DNA from: Burkholderia arboris
GTDB taxonomy: Bacteria; Pseudomonadota; Gammaproteobacteria; Burkholderiales; Burkholderiaceae
DNA: 64,000 nucleotides
Assembly: GCF_902499125.1 (NCBI RefSeq)
Contig: NZ_CABVPX010000037.1
Coordinates: 20,595-84,594 of the forward strand
Direction of reading: 5' to 3'
Shown here: one piece after another, positions 25,077-33,979 of the stretch
Numbering within the stretch: the first letter of the stretch is position 1
How the letters are laid out: each line of letters starts with the position of its first letter
The notes under the pieces: generated by a model
What the model was told of the DNA's origin: nothing
What the model saw: the letters and a program-made list of their open reading frames with translations, nothing else
Database searches by the model: none
Program-made: the position numbers and the translations under genes

Positions 25077-26267
25077 ATGGATCTCACGCAAGTTTCCTCT
25101 TCCCGTGCGGCGTCGGCCCAGGCGCCGGTTTCGTCGCCGCTGTTCGACGAACGTCCGTTTTTCGCGCGCCTGTCGCTGTTCGACTGGCTGTTCGCACTGG
25201 CGCTCGTGGTAGGCGCGGGCTATGCGCTCGTGCACTACAACGCGCACATGGATTATTACGACAAGGCGGTGATGGTCGGCACCGTGCCGGCGCTGATCGC
25301 GCTCGGCTGGCGCTGGAAACCCGCGCGGCTGATGATGGCGTCGATCGCCGTGCTGTCGCTGCTGTCGATCCAGATCTACCAGGGCGATCTCGCGCGCGCC
25401 GATTCGGCGTTCTTCCTCAAGTACTTCCTGTCGAGCCAGTCGGCGATCCTGTGGATGAGCGCGCTGTTCGTGCTCGCGACGATCTTCTACTGGATCGGCC
25501 TGCTCGCGCGCTCGGAAACGGGCGCCGCGATCGGCCAGAAGCTCACGTGGGTCGCCGTGCTGATGGGCTTCACGGGGCTGATGGTGCGCTGGTACGAGTC
25601 CTACCTGATCGGGGCGGACGTCGGCCATATTCCCGTGTCGAACCTCTATGAAGTGTTCGTCCTGTTCAGCCTGATCACCGCCCTGCTGTATCTGTATTAC
25701 GAAGGCCACTACGGCACGCGTTCGCTCGGCGCGTTCGTGCTGCTGGTCATCAGCGCGGCAGTCGGCTTCCTGATGTGGTACTCGGTCGCGCGCGACGCGC
25801 AGCAGATCCAGCCGCTCGTGCCGGCGCTGCAAAGCTGGTGGATGAAGATCCACGTGCCGGCGAACTTCATCGGCTACGGCAGCTTCGCGCTGTCGGCGAT
25901 GGTGTCGGTCGCGTACCTGATGAAGGAGCGCGGCGTGCTCGCCGATCGCCTGCCGACGCTCGAAGTGCTCGACGACGTGATGTACAAGTCGATCGCGGTC
26001 GGTTTCGCGTTCTTCACGATCGCGACGATCCTCGGCGCGCTGTGGGCGGCCGAAGCGTGGGGCGGCTACTGGAGCTGGGACCCGAAGGAAACCTGGGCGC
26101 TGATCGTGTGGCTGAACTACGCGGCGTGGCTGCACATGCGGCTGATGAAGGGCCTGCGCGGCACGGTCGCGGCATGGTGGGCACTCACGGGCCTGCTGGT
26201 CACGACGTTCGCGTTCCTGGGCGTCAACATGTTCCTGTCCGGGCTGCACAGCTACGGCAAGCTGTAA
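25077..26267 (+). CDS. ccsB: Cytochrome c biogenesis protein CcsB/CcsA (ResC)
   Basis: The haem-handling half of the system II cytochrome c synthase. It is 396 aa from ATG 25077; an upstream in-frame start inside resB is rejected because ccs homologues begin near MDLTQVSS. The haem-binding WWD signature is complete: WAAEAWGGYWSWDPKETWALIVW. Several conserved His lie in flanking helices (YEGHYGTRSLG, KIHVPANFIGYGSF, NYAAWLHMRL). There are about eight membrane segments. It is followed by a terminator. Confidence 0.95.
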   Translation: MDLTQVSSSRAASAQAPVSSPLFDERPFFARLSLFDWLFALALVVGAGYALVHYNAHMDYYDKAVMVGTVPALIALGWRWKPARLMMASIAVLSLLSIQIYQGDLARADSAFFLKYFLSSQSAILWMSALFVLATIFYWIGLLARSETGAAIGQKLTWVAVLMGFTGLMVRWYESYLIGADVGHIPVSNLYEVFVLFSLITALLYLYYEGHYGTRSLGAFVLLVISAAVGFLMWYSVARDAQQIQPLVPALQSWWMKIHVPANFIGYGSFALSAMVSVAYLMKERGVLADRLPTLEVLDDVMYKSIAVGFAFFTIATILGALWAAEAWGGYWSWDPKETWALIVWLNYAAWLHMRLMKGLRGTVAAWWALTGLLVTTFAFLGVNMFLSGLHSYGKL

Positions 26268-26293
26268 GATTTCCGCCGCTCGTCCGACTATCG

Positions 26294-26330
26294 AACCGCC
26301 GGTGCACTGCGTGCCCGGCGGTTTTGTTTT
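26294..26330 (+). terminator. Terminator of the c4-resB-ccsB unit
   Basis: AACCGCCGG (26294-26302) / CCGGCGGTT (26315-26323), a perfect 9-bp stem, then TTGTTTTG. Confidence 0.8.
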
Positions 26331-26426
26331 GTAACGGGCGGGCGAACCGGGCGTCGAACGGCGCATGACGGGCCGGGTCGAACGCTCATGAAGCATGCGC
26401 GCCGCGCATGCAGGAGGAGCTGCACG

Positions 26427-27422
26427 ATGTGGATCAAACGCCCTTTGCGGAACGTACTGACGGGCGGTGACATTGCGCCCAGCGAGATCACGCCGCGCGC
26501 GGTATTCGAGAACCGGCGGCGCGTATTGCAGGCGGCCGGCCTCGCGGCGGCGGGCGGGCTGCTCGGCGGCAGCGGCGCGGCATTCGCCGCCTATGCGTCG
26601 CCCGACGCGCGGGCGGCGAAGCTCGCGGCCAGGACGAACCCGAAGTTCGTTGCCGCCGACAAGGTGACGCCGTTCAAGGACATCACGTCCTACAACAACT
26701 TTTACGAATTCGGCACCGACAAGAGCGACCCGGCGCAGAACGCCGGCACGCTGCGGCCGCGCCCGTGGCGCGTGAGCGTCGAGGGCGAGGTGCAGCACCC
26801 GAAGGTCTTCGATCTCGACGAACTGCTGAAGCTCGCGCCGCTCGAGGAGCGCGTATACCGGCTGCGCTGCGTCGAGGGATGGTCGATGGTGATCCCGTGG
26901 GTCGGCGTGCCGCTGTCCGAGCTGATCAAGCGCGTGCAGCCGACCGGCAACGCGAAATACGTGCAGTTCGTCACGCTGGCCGATCCGTCGCAGATGCCGG
27001 GCCTGTCGACGCCCGTGCTCGACTGGCCGTATTCGGAAGGGCTGCGGATGGACGAGGCGATGAACCCGCTGACGCTGCTGACGATGGGCGTCTACGGGCA
27101 GGTGTTGCCGAACCAGAACGGCGCGCCGGTGCGGATCATCGTGCCGTGGAAGTACGGCTTCAAGAGCGCGAAATCGCTCGTGAAGATCCGCTTCGTCGAC
27201 AAGCAGCCGAAGACGAGCTGGAACACGTATGCGTCGAACGAGTACGGCTTCTACTCGAACGTGAACCCGAACGTCGATCATCCGCGCTGGAGCCAGGCGA
27301 CCGAGCGGCGCATCGGCGAGGACGGCTTCTTCACGCCGAAGCGCAAGACGCTGATGTTCAACGGCTACGGAGATCTCGTCGCGTCGATGTATCAGGGCAT
27401 GGACCTGAAAAAGAACTTCTGA
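26427..27422 (+). CDS. msrP: Periplasmic protein-methionine-sulfoxide reductase, molybdopterin subunit MsrP (YedY)
   Basis: MsrP reduces methionine sulfoxide in oxidised periplasmic proteins using a Mo-molybdopterin centre, with electrons from MsrQ. It is 331 aa from ATG 26427, which lies behind an excellent CAGGAGGAGC site; an ATG 13 codons upstream is less likely. A Tat signal is visible (NRRRVLQAAGLAAAGG, about 29-44). The molybdenum-ligating Cys is in YRLRCVEGWSM. Other family blocks are NNFYEFGTDKSDP and PWKYGFKSAKS. It is followed 20 nt later by msrQ. Confidence 0.95.
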   Translation: MWIKRPLRNVLTGGDIAPSEITPRAVFENRRRVLQAAGLAAAGGLLGGSGAAFAAYASPDARAAKLAARTNPKFVAADKVTPFKDITSYNNFYEFGTDKSDPAQNAGTLRPRPWRVSVEGEVQHPKVFDLDELLKLAPLEERVYRLRCVEGWSMVIPWVGVPLSELIKRVQPTGNAKYVQFVTLADPSQMPGLSTPVLDWPYSEGLRMDEAMNPLTLLTMGVYGQVLPNQNGAPVRIIVPWKYGFKSAKSLVKIRFVDKQPKTSWNTYASNEYGFYSNVNPNVDHPRWSQATERRIGEDGFFTPKRKTLMFNGYGDLVASMYQGMDLKKNF

Positions 27423-27442
27423 GCGCGACAGTGAGAAACGAC

Positions 27443-28129
27443 ATGCCTCCTTCGACGCTCACGCCCGCGCGTGCAGCGGGCGCCGGACCGGCAGCACGCA
27501 CGACGCGGGCCGGTGCGGTCCGCTCCGCTGCGCCGCGCTGGCTCGCGCCGGCCAAGGTGCTGGTGTTCGCGGCCGGCCTCTATCCGCTCGCGCGTCTCGT
27601 GCTGTTCGGGCTGACCGACCGGCTCGGCGCGAATCCGATCGAATTCATCACGCGTTCGACCGGCCTCTGGACGCTCGTCTTGTTGTGCGTCACGCTTGCC
27701 GTCACGCCGCTGCGGCGCATGACGGGCTTCGCCGCGCTGCTGCGTTTTCGCCGAATGATCGGGCTGTTCGCGTTTTTTTACGCGACGCTGCACTTCACGA
27801 CCTACCTGTGGTTCGACAAATGGTTCGACGCGGTCGCGATCCTGAAGGACGTTGGCAAGCGCCCGTTCATCACGGTCGGCTTCGCGGCGTTCGTGCTGCT
27901 GATCCCGCTCGCGGCGACTTCGCCGCGCGCAATGGTGCGCCGGCTTGGCCGTCACTGGGCGACGCTGCACAGCGCGATCTACGCGATCGCACTGTTCGGT
28001 GTGCTGCACTTTTGGTGGATGCGGGCCGGCAAGCACAATCTTGCGCAGCCGAAGCTGTACGCGGCGATCGTCGCAATGCTGCTCGGCTGGCGGTTGCTCG
28101 CGTGGGGATGGCGGCGCGTGCGCGCGTGA
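27443..28129 (+). CDS. msrQ: Haem-containing membrane subunit MsrQ (YedZ)
   Basis: MsrQ is the inner-membrane b-haem partner that feeds quinone- or flavin-derived electrons to MsrP. It is 228 aa from ATG 27443; GTG 27431 is an alternative. It has about six membrane helices of the ferric-reductase-like family. Likely haem ligands are the His residues in FFYATLHFTTYLWFDKW, GRHWATLHSAIYAIALFGVLHFWW. The N-terminus has an Ala/Arg-rich stretch of ~30 residues before the first helix. It forms a two-gene operon with msrP. Confidence 0.93.
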   Translation: MPPSTLTPARAAGAGPAARTTRAGAVRSAAPRWLAPAKVLVFAAGLYPLARLVLFGLTDRLGANPIEFITRSTGLWTLVLLCVTLAVTPLRRMTGFAALLRFRRMIGLFAFFYATLHFTTYLWFDKWFDAVAILKDVGKRPFITVGFAAFVLLIPLAATSPRAMVRRLGRHWATLHSAIYAIALFGVLHFWWMRAGKHNLAQPKLYAAIVAMLLGWRLLAWGWRRVRA

Positions 28130-28152
28130 CGGCGTGGCCCGGAAAAACGAAA

Positions 28153-28182
28153 GGCGATGACCGGGAAGTCATCGCCTTGTTT
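28153..28182. terminator. Bidirectional terminator between msrQ and lptM
   Basis: GGCGATGAC (28153-28161) / GTCATCGCC (28168-28176), a perfect 9-bp stem with loop CGGGAA. TTGTTTC follows on the + strand and TTTCGTTTTTCC on the - strand. Confidence 0.75.
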
Positions 28183-28210
28183 CACCAGCCGCGCGGGCAG
28201 CGTGGCGTCG

Positions 28211-28486
28211 TTACTTCGCGGCCGGGCCCGATGCCGGTGCGGGCATGGTCGACGGGCTGCTCGACAACTCGGGGGACAGCGTGAGCGGCGAACCCGACGT
28301 ATCGGGTGTATCGTCGGACGACGCGTTTTCATCGGTCGGTTTCACGTCCGACGGCGGCGTATTCTGCTGCTGGAGTGGCTTGGGCATCGGAGGCACGGTG
28401 GGCAGATAGAGCGCGCCGCTTTGACCGCAGCCGGCAAGAATCGCCAAAGCCGCTACAATCGCGCTCATCCGGAAAACGACTCGCAT
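28211..28486 (-). CDS. lptM: LptM-like small outer-membrane lipoprotein
   Basis: A 91-aa lipoprotein. The signal MRVVFRMSAIVAALAILAGC ends in a lipobox (LAGC, Cys20), and the mature start CGQSGALYLP matches the LptM (YifL) family, which in E. coli assists assembly of the LPS translocon LptD/E with BamA. The rest is a low-complexity Pro/Ser/Asp-rich tail (PPMPKPLQQQNTPPSDVKPTDENASSDD), longer than in E. coli and probably disordered. It is divergent from cyaY, with only 36 nt between the starts, as in many proteobacteria. Upstream ATG and GTG codons inside cyaY are rejected. Confidence 0.85.
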   Translation of the reverse strand: MRVVFRMSAIVAALAILAGCGQSGALYLPTVPPMPKPLQQQNTPPSDVKPTDENASSDDTPDTSGSPLTLSPELSSSPSTMPAPASGPAAK

Positions 28487-28522
28487 GATCGTCCCTGAAC
28501 AATTGAACCGATAGAGTTTAGC

Positions 28523-28849
28523 ATGTCCGATACCGATTACCTGACCCGTGCCGAGGCCGTGCTGATGGCCGTCGAGCGTACCGTCGACACCGCCAACGAC
28601 GGCGACCACGACATCGATCTCGAGCGTAACGGCAGCGTCCTGACGCTGACGTTCGAGAACGGCTCGAAGATCATCGTCAACCTGCAGCCGCCGATGAAGG
28701 AAGTGTGGATCGCCGCGAAGGCGGGTGGATTCCACTACCGTTTCATCGACGGCGAATGGCGCGATACGCGCACGGGCACCGAGTTCTTCTCGGCGCTCAC
28801 CGAATACGCGACCCAGCAGGCCGGCCTGCCGATCACGTTCGGCGCGTGA
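28523..28849 (+). CDS. cyaY: Frataxin-like iron-binding protein CyaY
   Basis: CyaY is the bacterial frataxin, which binds iron and modulates iron-sulfur cluster assembly by IscS/IscU. It is 108 aa, the usual length. The acidic first helix (SDTDYLTRAEAVLMAVERTVD...DGDHDIDLE) and the beta-sheet (GSVLTLTFENGSKIIVNLQPPMKEVWIAAKAGGFHYRF) are typical. The conserved Trp-containing FIDGEWRDTRTG follows. It is divergent with lptM. Confidence 0.95.
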   Translation: MSDTDYLTRAEAVLMAVERTVDTANDGDHDIDLERNGSVLTLTFENGSKIIVNLQPPMKEVWIAAKAGGFHYRFIDGEWRDTRTGTEFFSALTEYATQQAGLPITFGA

Positions 28850-28884
28850 CGCGCCGGGGCCCGGATCCCGAGCATCGCAGCCAA

Positions 28885-28914
28885 AGAAAAAGCGCCCCGC
28901 GGGGCGCTTTTTTC
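28885..28914. terminator. Bidirectional terminator between cyaY and mrcA
   Basis: AAAAAGCGCCCC / GGGGCGCTTTTT with a CG centre (about 28887-28912), a perfect palindrome flanked by A and T runs. It serves convergent cyaY and mrcA. Confidence 0.85.
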
Positions 28915-28931
28915 ATGCCCGGGGCCGGGTG

Positions 28932-31325
28932 TCAGTGGCCGCGGAACAGGTTCATGATGTCCTGCTTTTCCTGCTCGTCGACGTGCGGCACGGCCTCGTC
29001 GACGTTCTGGGCAGCCGGCGCCTGCGGCACGCCGACCGTCGACACGAAGCCGTGGCCTGGCGTGAACTCGGAGAAGTACAGCTCGCCGCCGAGCGATTCG
29101 ACGCCGTCCGGCACCGTCGGCTTGAACTCGGGCACGCCCTTCAGCGCCGCGCCCATGTACTCGATCCAGACGGGCAGCGACAGGCCGCCGCCGGTTTCGC
29201 GATCGCCGAGGCTGCGCGGATTGTCGTAGCCGATCCACGCGATCGCGGCGAGCGTGTGCTGGTAGCCGGCGAACCACGCGTCGTGCGAGTCGTTCGTCGT
29301 GCCGGTCTTGCCCGCGAGGTCGGTGCGCTTCAGGATGTTGGTCCGCGCGCCCGTGCCGCGCTGCGCAACGCTTTGCAGCAGGCTGTTCATCACGTATGCG
29401 TTGCGTGCGTCGATCGCACGCGGCGCATTCTGCTCGGCGACGAGCGGCTGCGCGCGCGCGACGATCGCGCCGTTCGGATCGGTGACTTCGGCGATCAGGT
29501 ACGGATTGACGCGGTAGCCGCCGTTCGCGAACACCGAGTACGCGCCGGCCATCTGCAGCGGCGTGACCTGGCCGGCGCCGAGCGCCATCGGCAGGTAGGC
29601 CGGATGGCGCTCGGCGTCGAAGCCGAAGCGCGTGATGTACTGCTGCGCGTACTTCGTGCCGATGTGGTTCAGGATCCGGATCGACACGAGGTTGCGCGAG
29701 CGCTGCAGCGCGGTGCGCATCGACATCGGGCCTTCGAAGCCGCCGCCGTAGTTCTTCGGTTCCCACGGCTGGCCGCCCGTTTCCGCGGCGCTGAAATACA
29801 GCGGGCCGTCGTTTATCACGGTAGCCGGCCCGAGGCCCTTGTCGAGCGACGCCGAGTAGATGAACGGCTTGAACGACGAACCCGGTTGCCGCCACGCCTG
29901 CGTGACGTGGTTGAACTTGTTCTTGTTGTAGTCGAAGCCGCCGACGAGCGAACGGATCGCGCCGTCCTGCGGGATGATCGACAGGAACGCGCCTTCAACC
30001 TGCGGCAACTGCGTGATCGACCATTTGCCGGTGTCGTTCTTCACGACGCGCACGATCGCACCGGGGCGGATGCGGCGGTTCGGCTGCGCGTTGGCCGACA
30101 GCGCGCCCGACGCGAAGCGCAGGTTGTCGCCCTCGATCGTCGCGTTGCTGCCGTCGATGAACGAGACCGTGATCTGGCGCGGGCTCGCGGCCGTGACGAC
30201 CGCGGCGATCAGCTCGCCGTTGTCGGGGTGCTCGAGCAGCGCGTCGTCGATCGCCTGTTCGCGGTCGTCGGCACCGGCCGGCAGCTCGATGAAGCCTTCC
30301 GGCCCGCGATAGCCGTGGCGGCGCTCGTAATCCATGATGCCCTTGCGCAGCGCGGTGTACGCGACCTGCTGGTCGGCGGAATCGATCGTCGTGACGACGT
30401 TGAAGCCGCGCGTGTAGGTCTCCTCGCGGTACTGCGCGTACATCATCTGTCTGACCATTTCCGCGACGTACTCGGCGTGCACGCTGAAATCGCGGCCCGG
30501 GCCCTTGACGACGAGCGGCTGCGCGACGGCTTCGTCGTACTGTTCGCGCGTGATGAAGTTCAGCTCCAGCATGCGCTGCAGGATGTATTCCTGGCGCACC
30601 TTCGCGCGCTTCGGATTGACGACCGGGTTATACGCGGACGGCGCCTTCGGCAGCCCCGCGAGCATCGCCGCTTCCGCGAGCGTGATGTCCTTCAGGTCCT
30701 TGCCGAAATAGACCCGCGCGGCGCTCGCGAAACCATACGCGCGCTGGCCGAGATAGATCTGATTCATGTAGACCTCGAGAATCTGATCCTTCGTCAGCGC
30801 ACGCTCGATCCGGTACGCGAGCAGCATCTCGTAGATCTTGCGCGTGTAGGTCTTTTCGCTCGACAGGAAGAAGTTGCGTGCGACCTGCATCGTGATCGTG
30901 CTCGCGCCTTGCGACGCGTGGCCGTTCGTCAGCGCGACGAAGCCGGCGCGGATGATGCCGGTGAGGTCGACGCCGCCGTGATCGTAGAAGCGCGCGTCCT
31001 CGATCGCGAGGATCGCCTTCTTCAGCGAGTCGGGCACGTCCTTGAAATGGACGACGTCGCGGCGCTCCTCGCCGAATTCGCCGATCAGCACGTGATCGGA
31101 CGTATAGATGCGCAGCGGCACCTTCGGGCGGTAGTCGGTCAGCGCGTCGAGCGACGGCATGTTCGGCCAGGCGACGACGAGCGCGTAGCCGAGCACGAGG
31201 CCGCCGGCCACGACGAGGGCCACGCACATCGCGGCGAAGCCGAGCAGGACTTTTTGCCACCAGGGCCGCTTCTTCGGCTCCGGGGCGGGAGGCGGGGACG
31301 TAGGAGTCGTGGATTGCATAGGCAT
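28932..31325 (-). CDS. mrcA: Penicillin-binding protein 1A (bifunctional)
   Basis: A peptidoglycan glycosyltransferase and transpeptidase anchored in the inner membrane. It is 797 aa. There is a membrane anchor at about 25-50 (VLLGFAAMCVALVVAGGLVLGYALV). The GT51 domain has the catalytic Glu in AILAIEDARFYDHGGVD and the motif QGASTITMQVARNFFL. An OB-like insert comes next. The transpeptidase has SSFK (PGSSFKPFIYSA), SRN (RSRNLVSIRI) and KTG (KTGTTNDSHDAWFAGY). It starts MPM; ATG 31325 or 31319 are both possible. It is divergent from pilM, the arrangement ponA/mrcA-pilMNOPQ known in Pseudomonas and others. Confidence 0.97.
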   Translation of the reverse strand: MPMQSTTPTSPPPAPEPKKRPWWQKVLLGFAAMCVALVVAGGLVLGYALVVAWPNMPSLDALTDYRPKVPLRIYTSDHVLIGEFGEERRDVVHFKDVPDSLKKAILAIEDARFYDHGGVDLTGIIRAGFVALTNGHASQGASTITMQVARNFFLSSEKTYTRKIYEMLLAYRIERALTKDQILEVYMNQIYLGQRAYGFASAARVYFGKDLKDITLAEAAMLAGLPKAPSAYNPVVNPKRAKVRQEYILQRMLELNFITREQYDEAVAQPLVVKGPGRDFSVHAEYVAEMVRQMMYAQYREETYTRGFNVVTTIDSADQQVAYTALRKGIMDYERRHGYRGPEGFIELPAGADDREQAIDDALLEHPDNGELIAAVVTAASPRQITVSFIDGSNATIEGDNLRFASGALSANAQPNRRIRPGAIVRVVKNDTGKWSITQLPQVEGAFLSIIPQDGAIRSLVGGFDYNKNKFNHVTQAWRQPGSSFKPFIYSASLDKGLGPATVINDGPLYFSAAETGGQPWEPKNYGGGFEGPMSMRTALQRSRNLVSIRILNHIGTKYAQQYITRFGFDAERHPAYLPMALGAGQVTPLQMAGAYSVFANGGYRVNPYLIAEVTDPNGAIVARAQPLVAEQNAPRAIDARNAYVMNSLLQSVAQRGTGARTNILKRTDLAGKTGTTNDSHDAWFAGYQHTLAAIAWIGYDNPRSLGDRETGGGLSLPVWIEYMGAALKGVPEFKPTVPDGVESLGGELYFSEFTPGHGFVSTVGVPQAPAAQNVDEAVPHVDEQEKQDIMNLFRGH

Positions 31326-31344
31326 ACCGGAAAACAGTCCCGCG

Positions 31345-31350
31345 ATTATA
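31345..31350 (-). promoter_or_regulatory. Possible mrcA -10 element
   Basis: A perfect TATAAT reads on the - strand, 20 nt upstream of the mrcA start. The -35 region (near 31368-31373) is poor, so the call rests on the -10 and its position only. Confidence 0.35.
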
Positions 31351-31545
31351 GCTGCCCGGTAAGACCGGTCCTGACGCGGTGGCCGCCCGCGGGAAAGCCG
31401 CGGGTTGGCGTGCTGCCAGCATAACCCTTGCGCGGCCGCCGCAAGCCGATGCTGGCCGTTCGGCCGACTGTCGGCCGCGCGCGCCGCTTTGCAGAATCAG
31501 GTCTCGGAAACGCGGCATGGGCCGCGACGATTTCGGGAGGCGGGC

Positions 31546-32469
31546 ATGACGGGACGATGGGTGGCGCGGTTCGCGCAGGGCAGGCACCGGTCGACGGGAA
31601 TCGACGTCGGGGCGAACGAGGTGAGGGTGGCCGTGCTGAGCCGGCGCGGCAGGGACGCGGAGGTGCGCGTCGAGGGGCTCGAGCGGGAGCCGGTCGGGCT
31701 GGCGGGCGGGCCGGAAGACGCGCGCTGGGCAGCGGTCGCGCGGTCGCTGGCGGCAGCGGTGTCGCGGTTGTCGGCGGCGGACGTGCGGTGCGACACGCGC
31801 GGCGTGATGGCGTTGCACGATGACGAGATGCGTACCGCGACGCTCGACCTGGCCGGGCGGGACGATATCCCGGACGCCGCGCGGCAGGCGGCCGAACGCA
31901 TCTCGGGGCTGGCGCCGGACAGTCTCGCGTTTGACTGGCGGCACTACGGCGGCGCGCGGTCCGGCGAGATCGCGGTGGCCGTGGCTCCGCTCGTGCTGCT
32001 CGGGCGGCGGATCGACGCGGCCGCGCAGGCCGGTATCGACCTGACGGTGATCGATGGCGAGTCGGCCGCCGTGCTGCGCGCGTTGCGCTATGCCGCGCAG
32101 TTCGAACTCGATGCGCAGGGCGCCTACTCCGTGCTCTGGTTCTGCGACTCGGGCGTGCGCGCCTGGCGCGTCGAAGGCTCGCTGGCCGTCCCGGTGCTCA
32201 CGCTGTCCGGCACGCTGCAGGAGGCGCTTCCCGATGCGTTGCGCCAGCGCCCGTTCGGGGCTGTGCGTTGCGTATTCGTCGCCGGGGATGAGCGGTGTAT
32301 CGCCCGCTTCGAGACGTCCTTCGCCGAGATTGGCGACGTGCTCGGCGCGGCAGTGGTGCCATTCGACTGCACGGGCTGGGACGGGCAGCCGCGCGTGCCT
32401 GCCGGCATGCCGGGCGGCCCGGCGTTCGCCGTCGCGTTCGGGCTGGCATTGCGCGGGGTGTGGAAATGA
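31546..32469 (+). CDS. pilM: PilM-like type IV pilus assembly ATPase-fold protein
   Basis: PilM is the cytoplasmic actin/FtsA-like protein that binds the N-terminus of PilN. It is 307 aa, shorter than Pseudomonas PilM (354). The start at 31546 is supported by GGGAGG (31535-31540). The phosphate-1-like motif GIDVGANEVRVAVLS lies near the N-terminus; the rest is poorly conserved by eye. Assignment leans on position: first gene of four overlapping genes ending in a secretin, between mrcA and aroK. The sequence is very GC- and Arg-rich. An ATGA overlap couples it to the next gene. Confidence 0.75.
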   Translation: MTGRWVARFAQGRHRSTGIDVGANEVRVAVLSRRGRDAEVRVEGLEREPVGLAGGPEDARWAAVARSLAAAVSRLSAADVRCDTRGVMALHDDEMRTATLDLAGRDDIPDAARQAAERISGLAPDSLAFDWRHYGGARSGEIAVAVAPLVLLGRRIDAAAQAGIDLTVIDGESAAVLRALRYAAQFELDAQGAYSVLWFCDSGVRAWRVEGSLAVPVLTLSGTLQEALPDALRQRPFGAVRCVFVAGDERCIARFETSFAEIGDVLGAAVVPFDCTGWDGQPRVPAGMPGGPAFAVAFGLALRGVWK

Positions 32470-33116
32470 TGGCCGGTTGTGCGGCGTCGGCAAGCGTGAG
32501 CGACGCGGCTGCGGCCGATCCGGCGGCGCTCGGCGGCTTCAACCTGCTGCCGTACCGCGAGCGGTTGGCGCAGGCGTTGCGGCGTCGCCGGGCCGTGCAG
32601 TGCGGCGCGGCGATCCTGCTCGGCGTGCTCGGCACCGGCCTGTGGACGGGCGCTGCCGTGTTGTCGCGGTGGCGGGTGGATGCCGAGCGGTCAAGCGTGG
32701 AGGCTCGGCTGCGGCAGTGGCAGCCATTGGTGGCGGCGGCGACGCGTGCCGCCAATGCAGCCGACGCCATCGCGCAGCGCGATGCGCAGGCAACGGCGCT
32801 TGCCGCGCCTTACCACCGCGTTGCCGGGCTGTTGGCAACCCTGACGCAGGTGCACACCGATCGTGTCCGGCTTGACGCGCTACGCGTGACATCGACCGGT
32901 GCCGTGCTCGATGCGCGCGCCGGGAGTTACCGGGCGGCCGCCCGGTGGCTCGCCGCGGTGGCGCGCGAACAGCGTGGCTGGCGGGTCGATATGGAGGCAT
33001 TGAAACCTGCTTCGGATACGCCGGCTTCCACGGCCGGGATGCCATTCCGGTTCTCGGTTCAACTGCGCTGGCACGACGCGATGCCGTCGCGGAAGGCGGC
33101 GGGAGGTGGCGCATGA
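32466..33116 (+). CDS. pilN: PilN-like type IV pilus inner-membrane protein
   Basis: PilN joins cytoplasmic PilM to the periplasmic PilO/PilP layer. It is 216 aa, starting at ATG 32466 (overlapping the pilM stop) or 32469. It has the PilN signature FNLLPYRERL, a single membrane helix (CGAAILLGVLGTGLWTGAAVL) and an Ala/Arg-rich coiled region (AERSSVEARLRQWQPLVAAATRAANAADAIAQRDA). A small C-terminal alpha/beta domain follows. The NLLPYRE motif is the part that binds PilM in homologues. Confidence 0.75.
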   Translation: MMAGCAASASVSDAAAADPAALGGFNLLPYRERLAQALRRRRAVQCGAAILLGVLGTGLWTGAAVLSRWRVDAERSSVEARLRQWQPLVAAATRAANAADAIAQRDAQATALAAPYHRVAGLLATLTQVHTDRVRLDALRVTSTGAVLDARAGSYRAAARWLAAVAREQRGWRVDMEALKPASDTPASTAGMPFRFSVQLRWHDAMPSRKAAGGGA

Positions 33117-33979
33117 CGTCGCTGACGCATCTGCCGGCGCTGCGCGGCGACACCCGGCCGGGCGGCAGGCTGCGCGTGTCGCCGGCGGTTGCACATGCCG
33201 CCGGTTGCGCACTGGCATTCGCGGCCGTGCTGGCAGGCGGCATTCATCTGGCGAATGCGGCCGACTGGAGCGGGCTGGCGCAGGGTCGCGTGTTGCTGGC
33301 CGCCGCGCAGGCGCGTGCGGCCGACGCGCAGCGCGTGCTTGCGTCCGCTGGGCAACGGCGCGACGGACATCGCGCGTCAGCGCGCGACGATCGCTTGCCG
33401 CACACGCCGGAGTGGGCCGCGCTGATGCTGGAACTGGCCGATCTCGCTGCGTCGAGCGGGCTGCACGGCGTATCGATCGAGCCGCAGCACACCGATGGCG
33501 CGGCGCCGGACGACCGGCGCACCGTGCGCATCGTCGCGGATGGCGGCTTTCGCGCGTTGCTGCATCTGGTTGGCGCGCTGCCGCGCTTCCCGGTACTGGC
33601 GGTACCGTCGGCGTTGCGTGTCGAGCGTGGCATGCCGGCGGCGCGGGTGGAAATGTCCGTCGACGTGTTTCCGGCGCTGCCGGCGATACCGGCCGCCGAT
33701 GGCAACGTGCCGGTTCGCGCCGCTGCGCTCGACGCCGATCCGTTCGGCGAGGCCGGCCAGGTCGAGGCGGCGGGGCGGGCGGCCCGCCTCGCCGGCACGA
33801 TTCGCGACGCGCATGCCGGTCTTGCGTTGTTCGACGACGGCGACGGCGCGTTCACGGCGATGGTGCCGGGCGAGGTGCTCGGGGCCGCACGCCTGGTGCG
33901 TGTCGACCCGGCGGCCGTGACGCTCGCGACGGCGGACGGATCGCGCCGGCTCGTCCTGGACGACGGAGGTCAGCCATGA
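33113..33979 (+). CDS. pilO: PilO-like protein with a PilP-like C-terminal domain
   Basis: It is 288 aa against about 205 for a standard PilO. Residues 1-60 contain a cytoplasmic segment and one membrane helix (AAGCALAFAAVLAGGIHLANA). A coiled region (LLAAAQARAADAQRVLASAG) and a PilO-like periplasmic domain (about 95-190) follow. The last ~60 residues (LAGTIRDAHAGLALFDDGDGAFTAMVPGEVLG...VTLATADG) look like the beta-domain of PilP, the lipoprotein that contacts the secretin. No separate pilP exists, so pilO and pilP functions seem to be joined. It overlaps pilN and pilQ by ATGA. Homology is weak by eye. Confidence 0.65.
   Translation: MTSLTHLPALRGDTRPGGRLRVSPAVAHAAGCALAFAAVLAGGIHLANAADWSGLAQGRVLLAAAQARAADAQRVLASAGQRRDGHRASARDDRLPHTPEWAALMLELADLAASSGLHGVSIEPQHTDGAAPDDRRTVRIVADGGFRALLHLVGALPRFPVLAVPSALRVERGMPAARVEMSVDVFPALPAIPAADGNVPVRAAALDADPFGEAGQVEAAGRAARLAGTIRDAHAGLALFDDGDGAFTAMVPGEVLGAARLVRVDPAAVTLATADGSRRLVLDDGGQP

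Noticed and set aside
24729..27281. An 850-codon - strand frame across resB, ccsB and msrP
   Set aside because: It crosses three well-supported genes on the other strand and has the Arg/His-rich composition of an antisense shadow.
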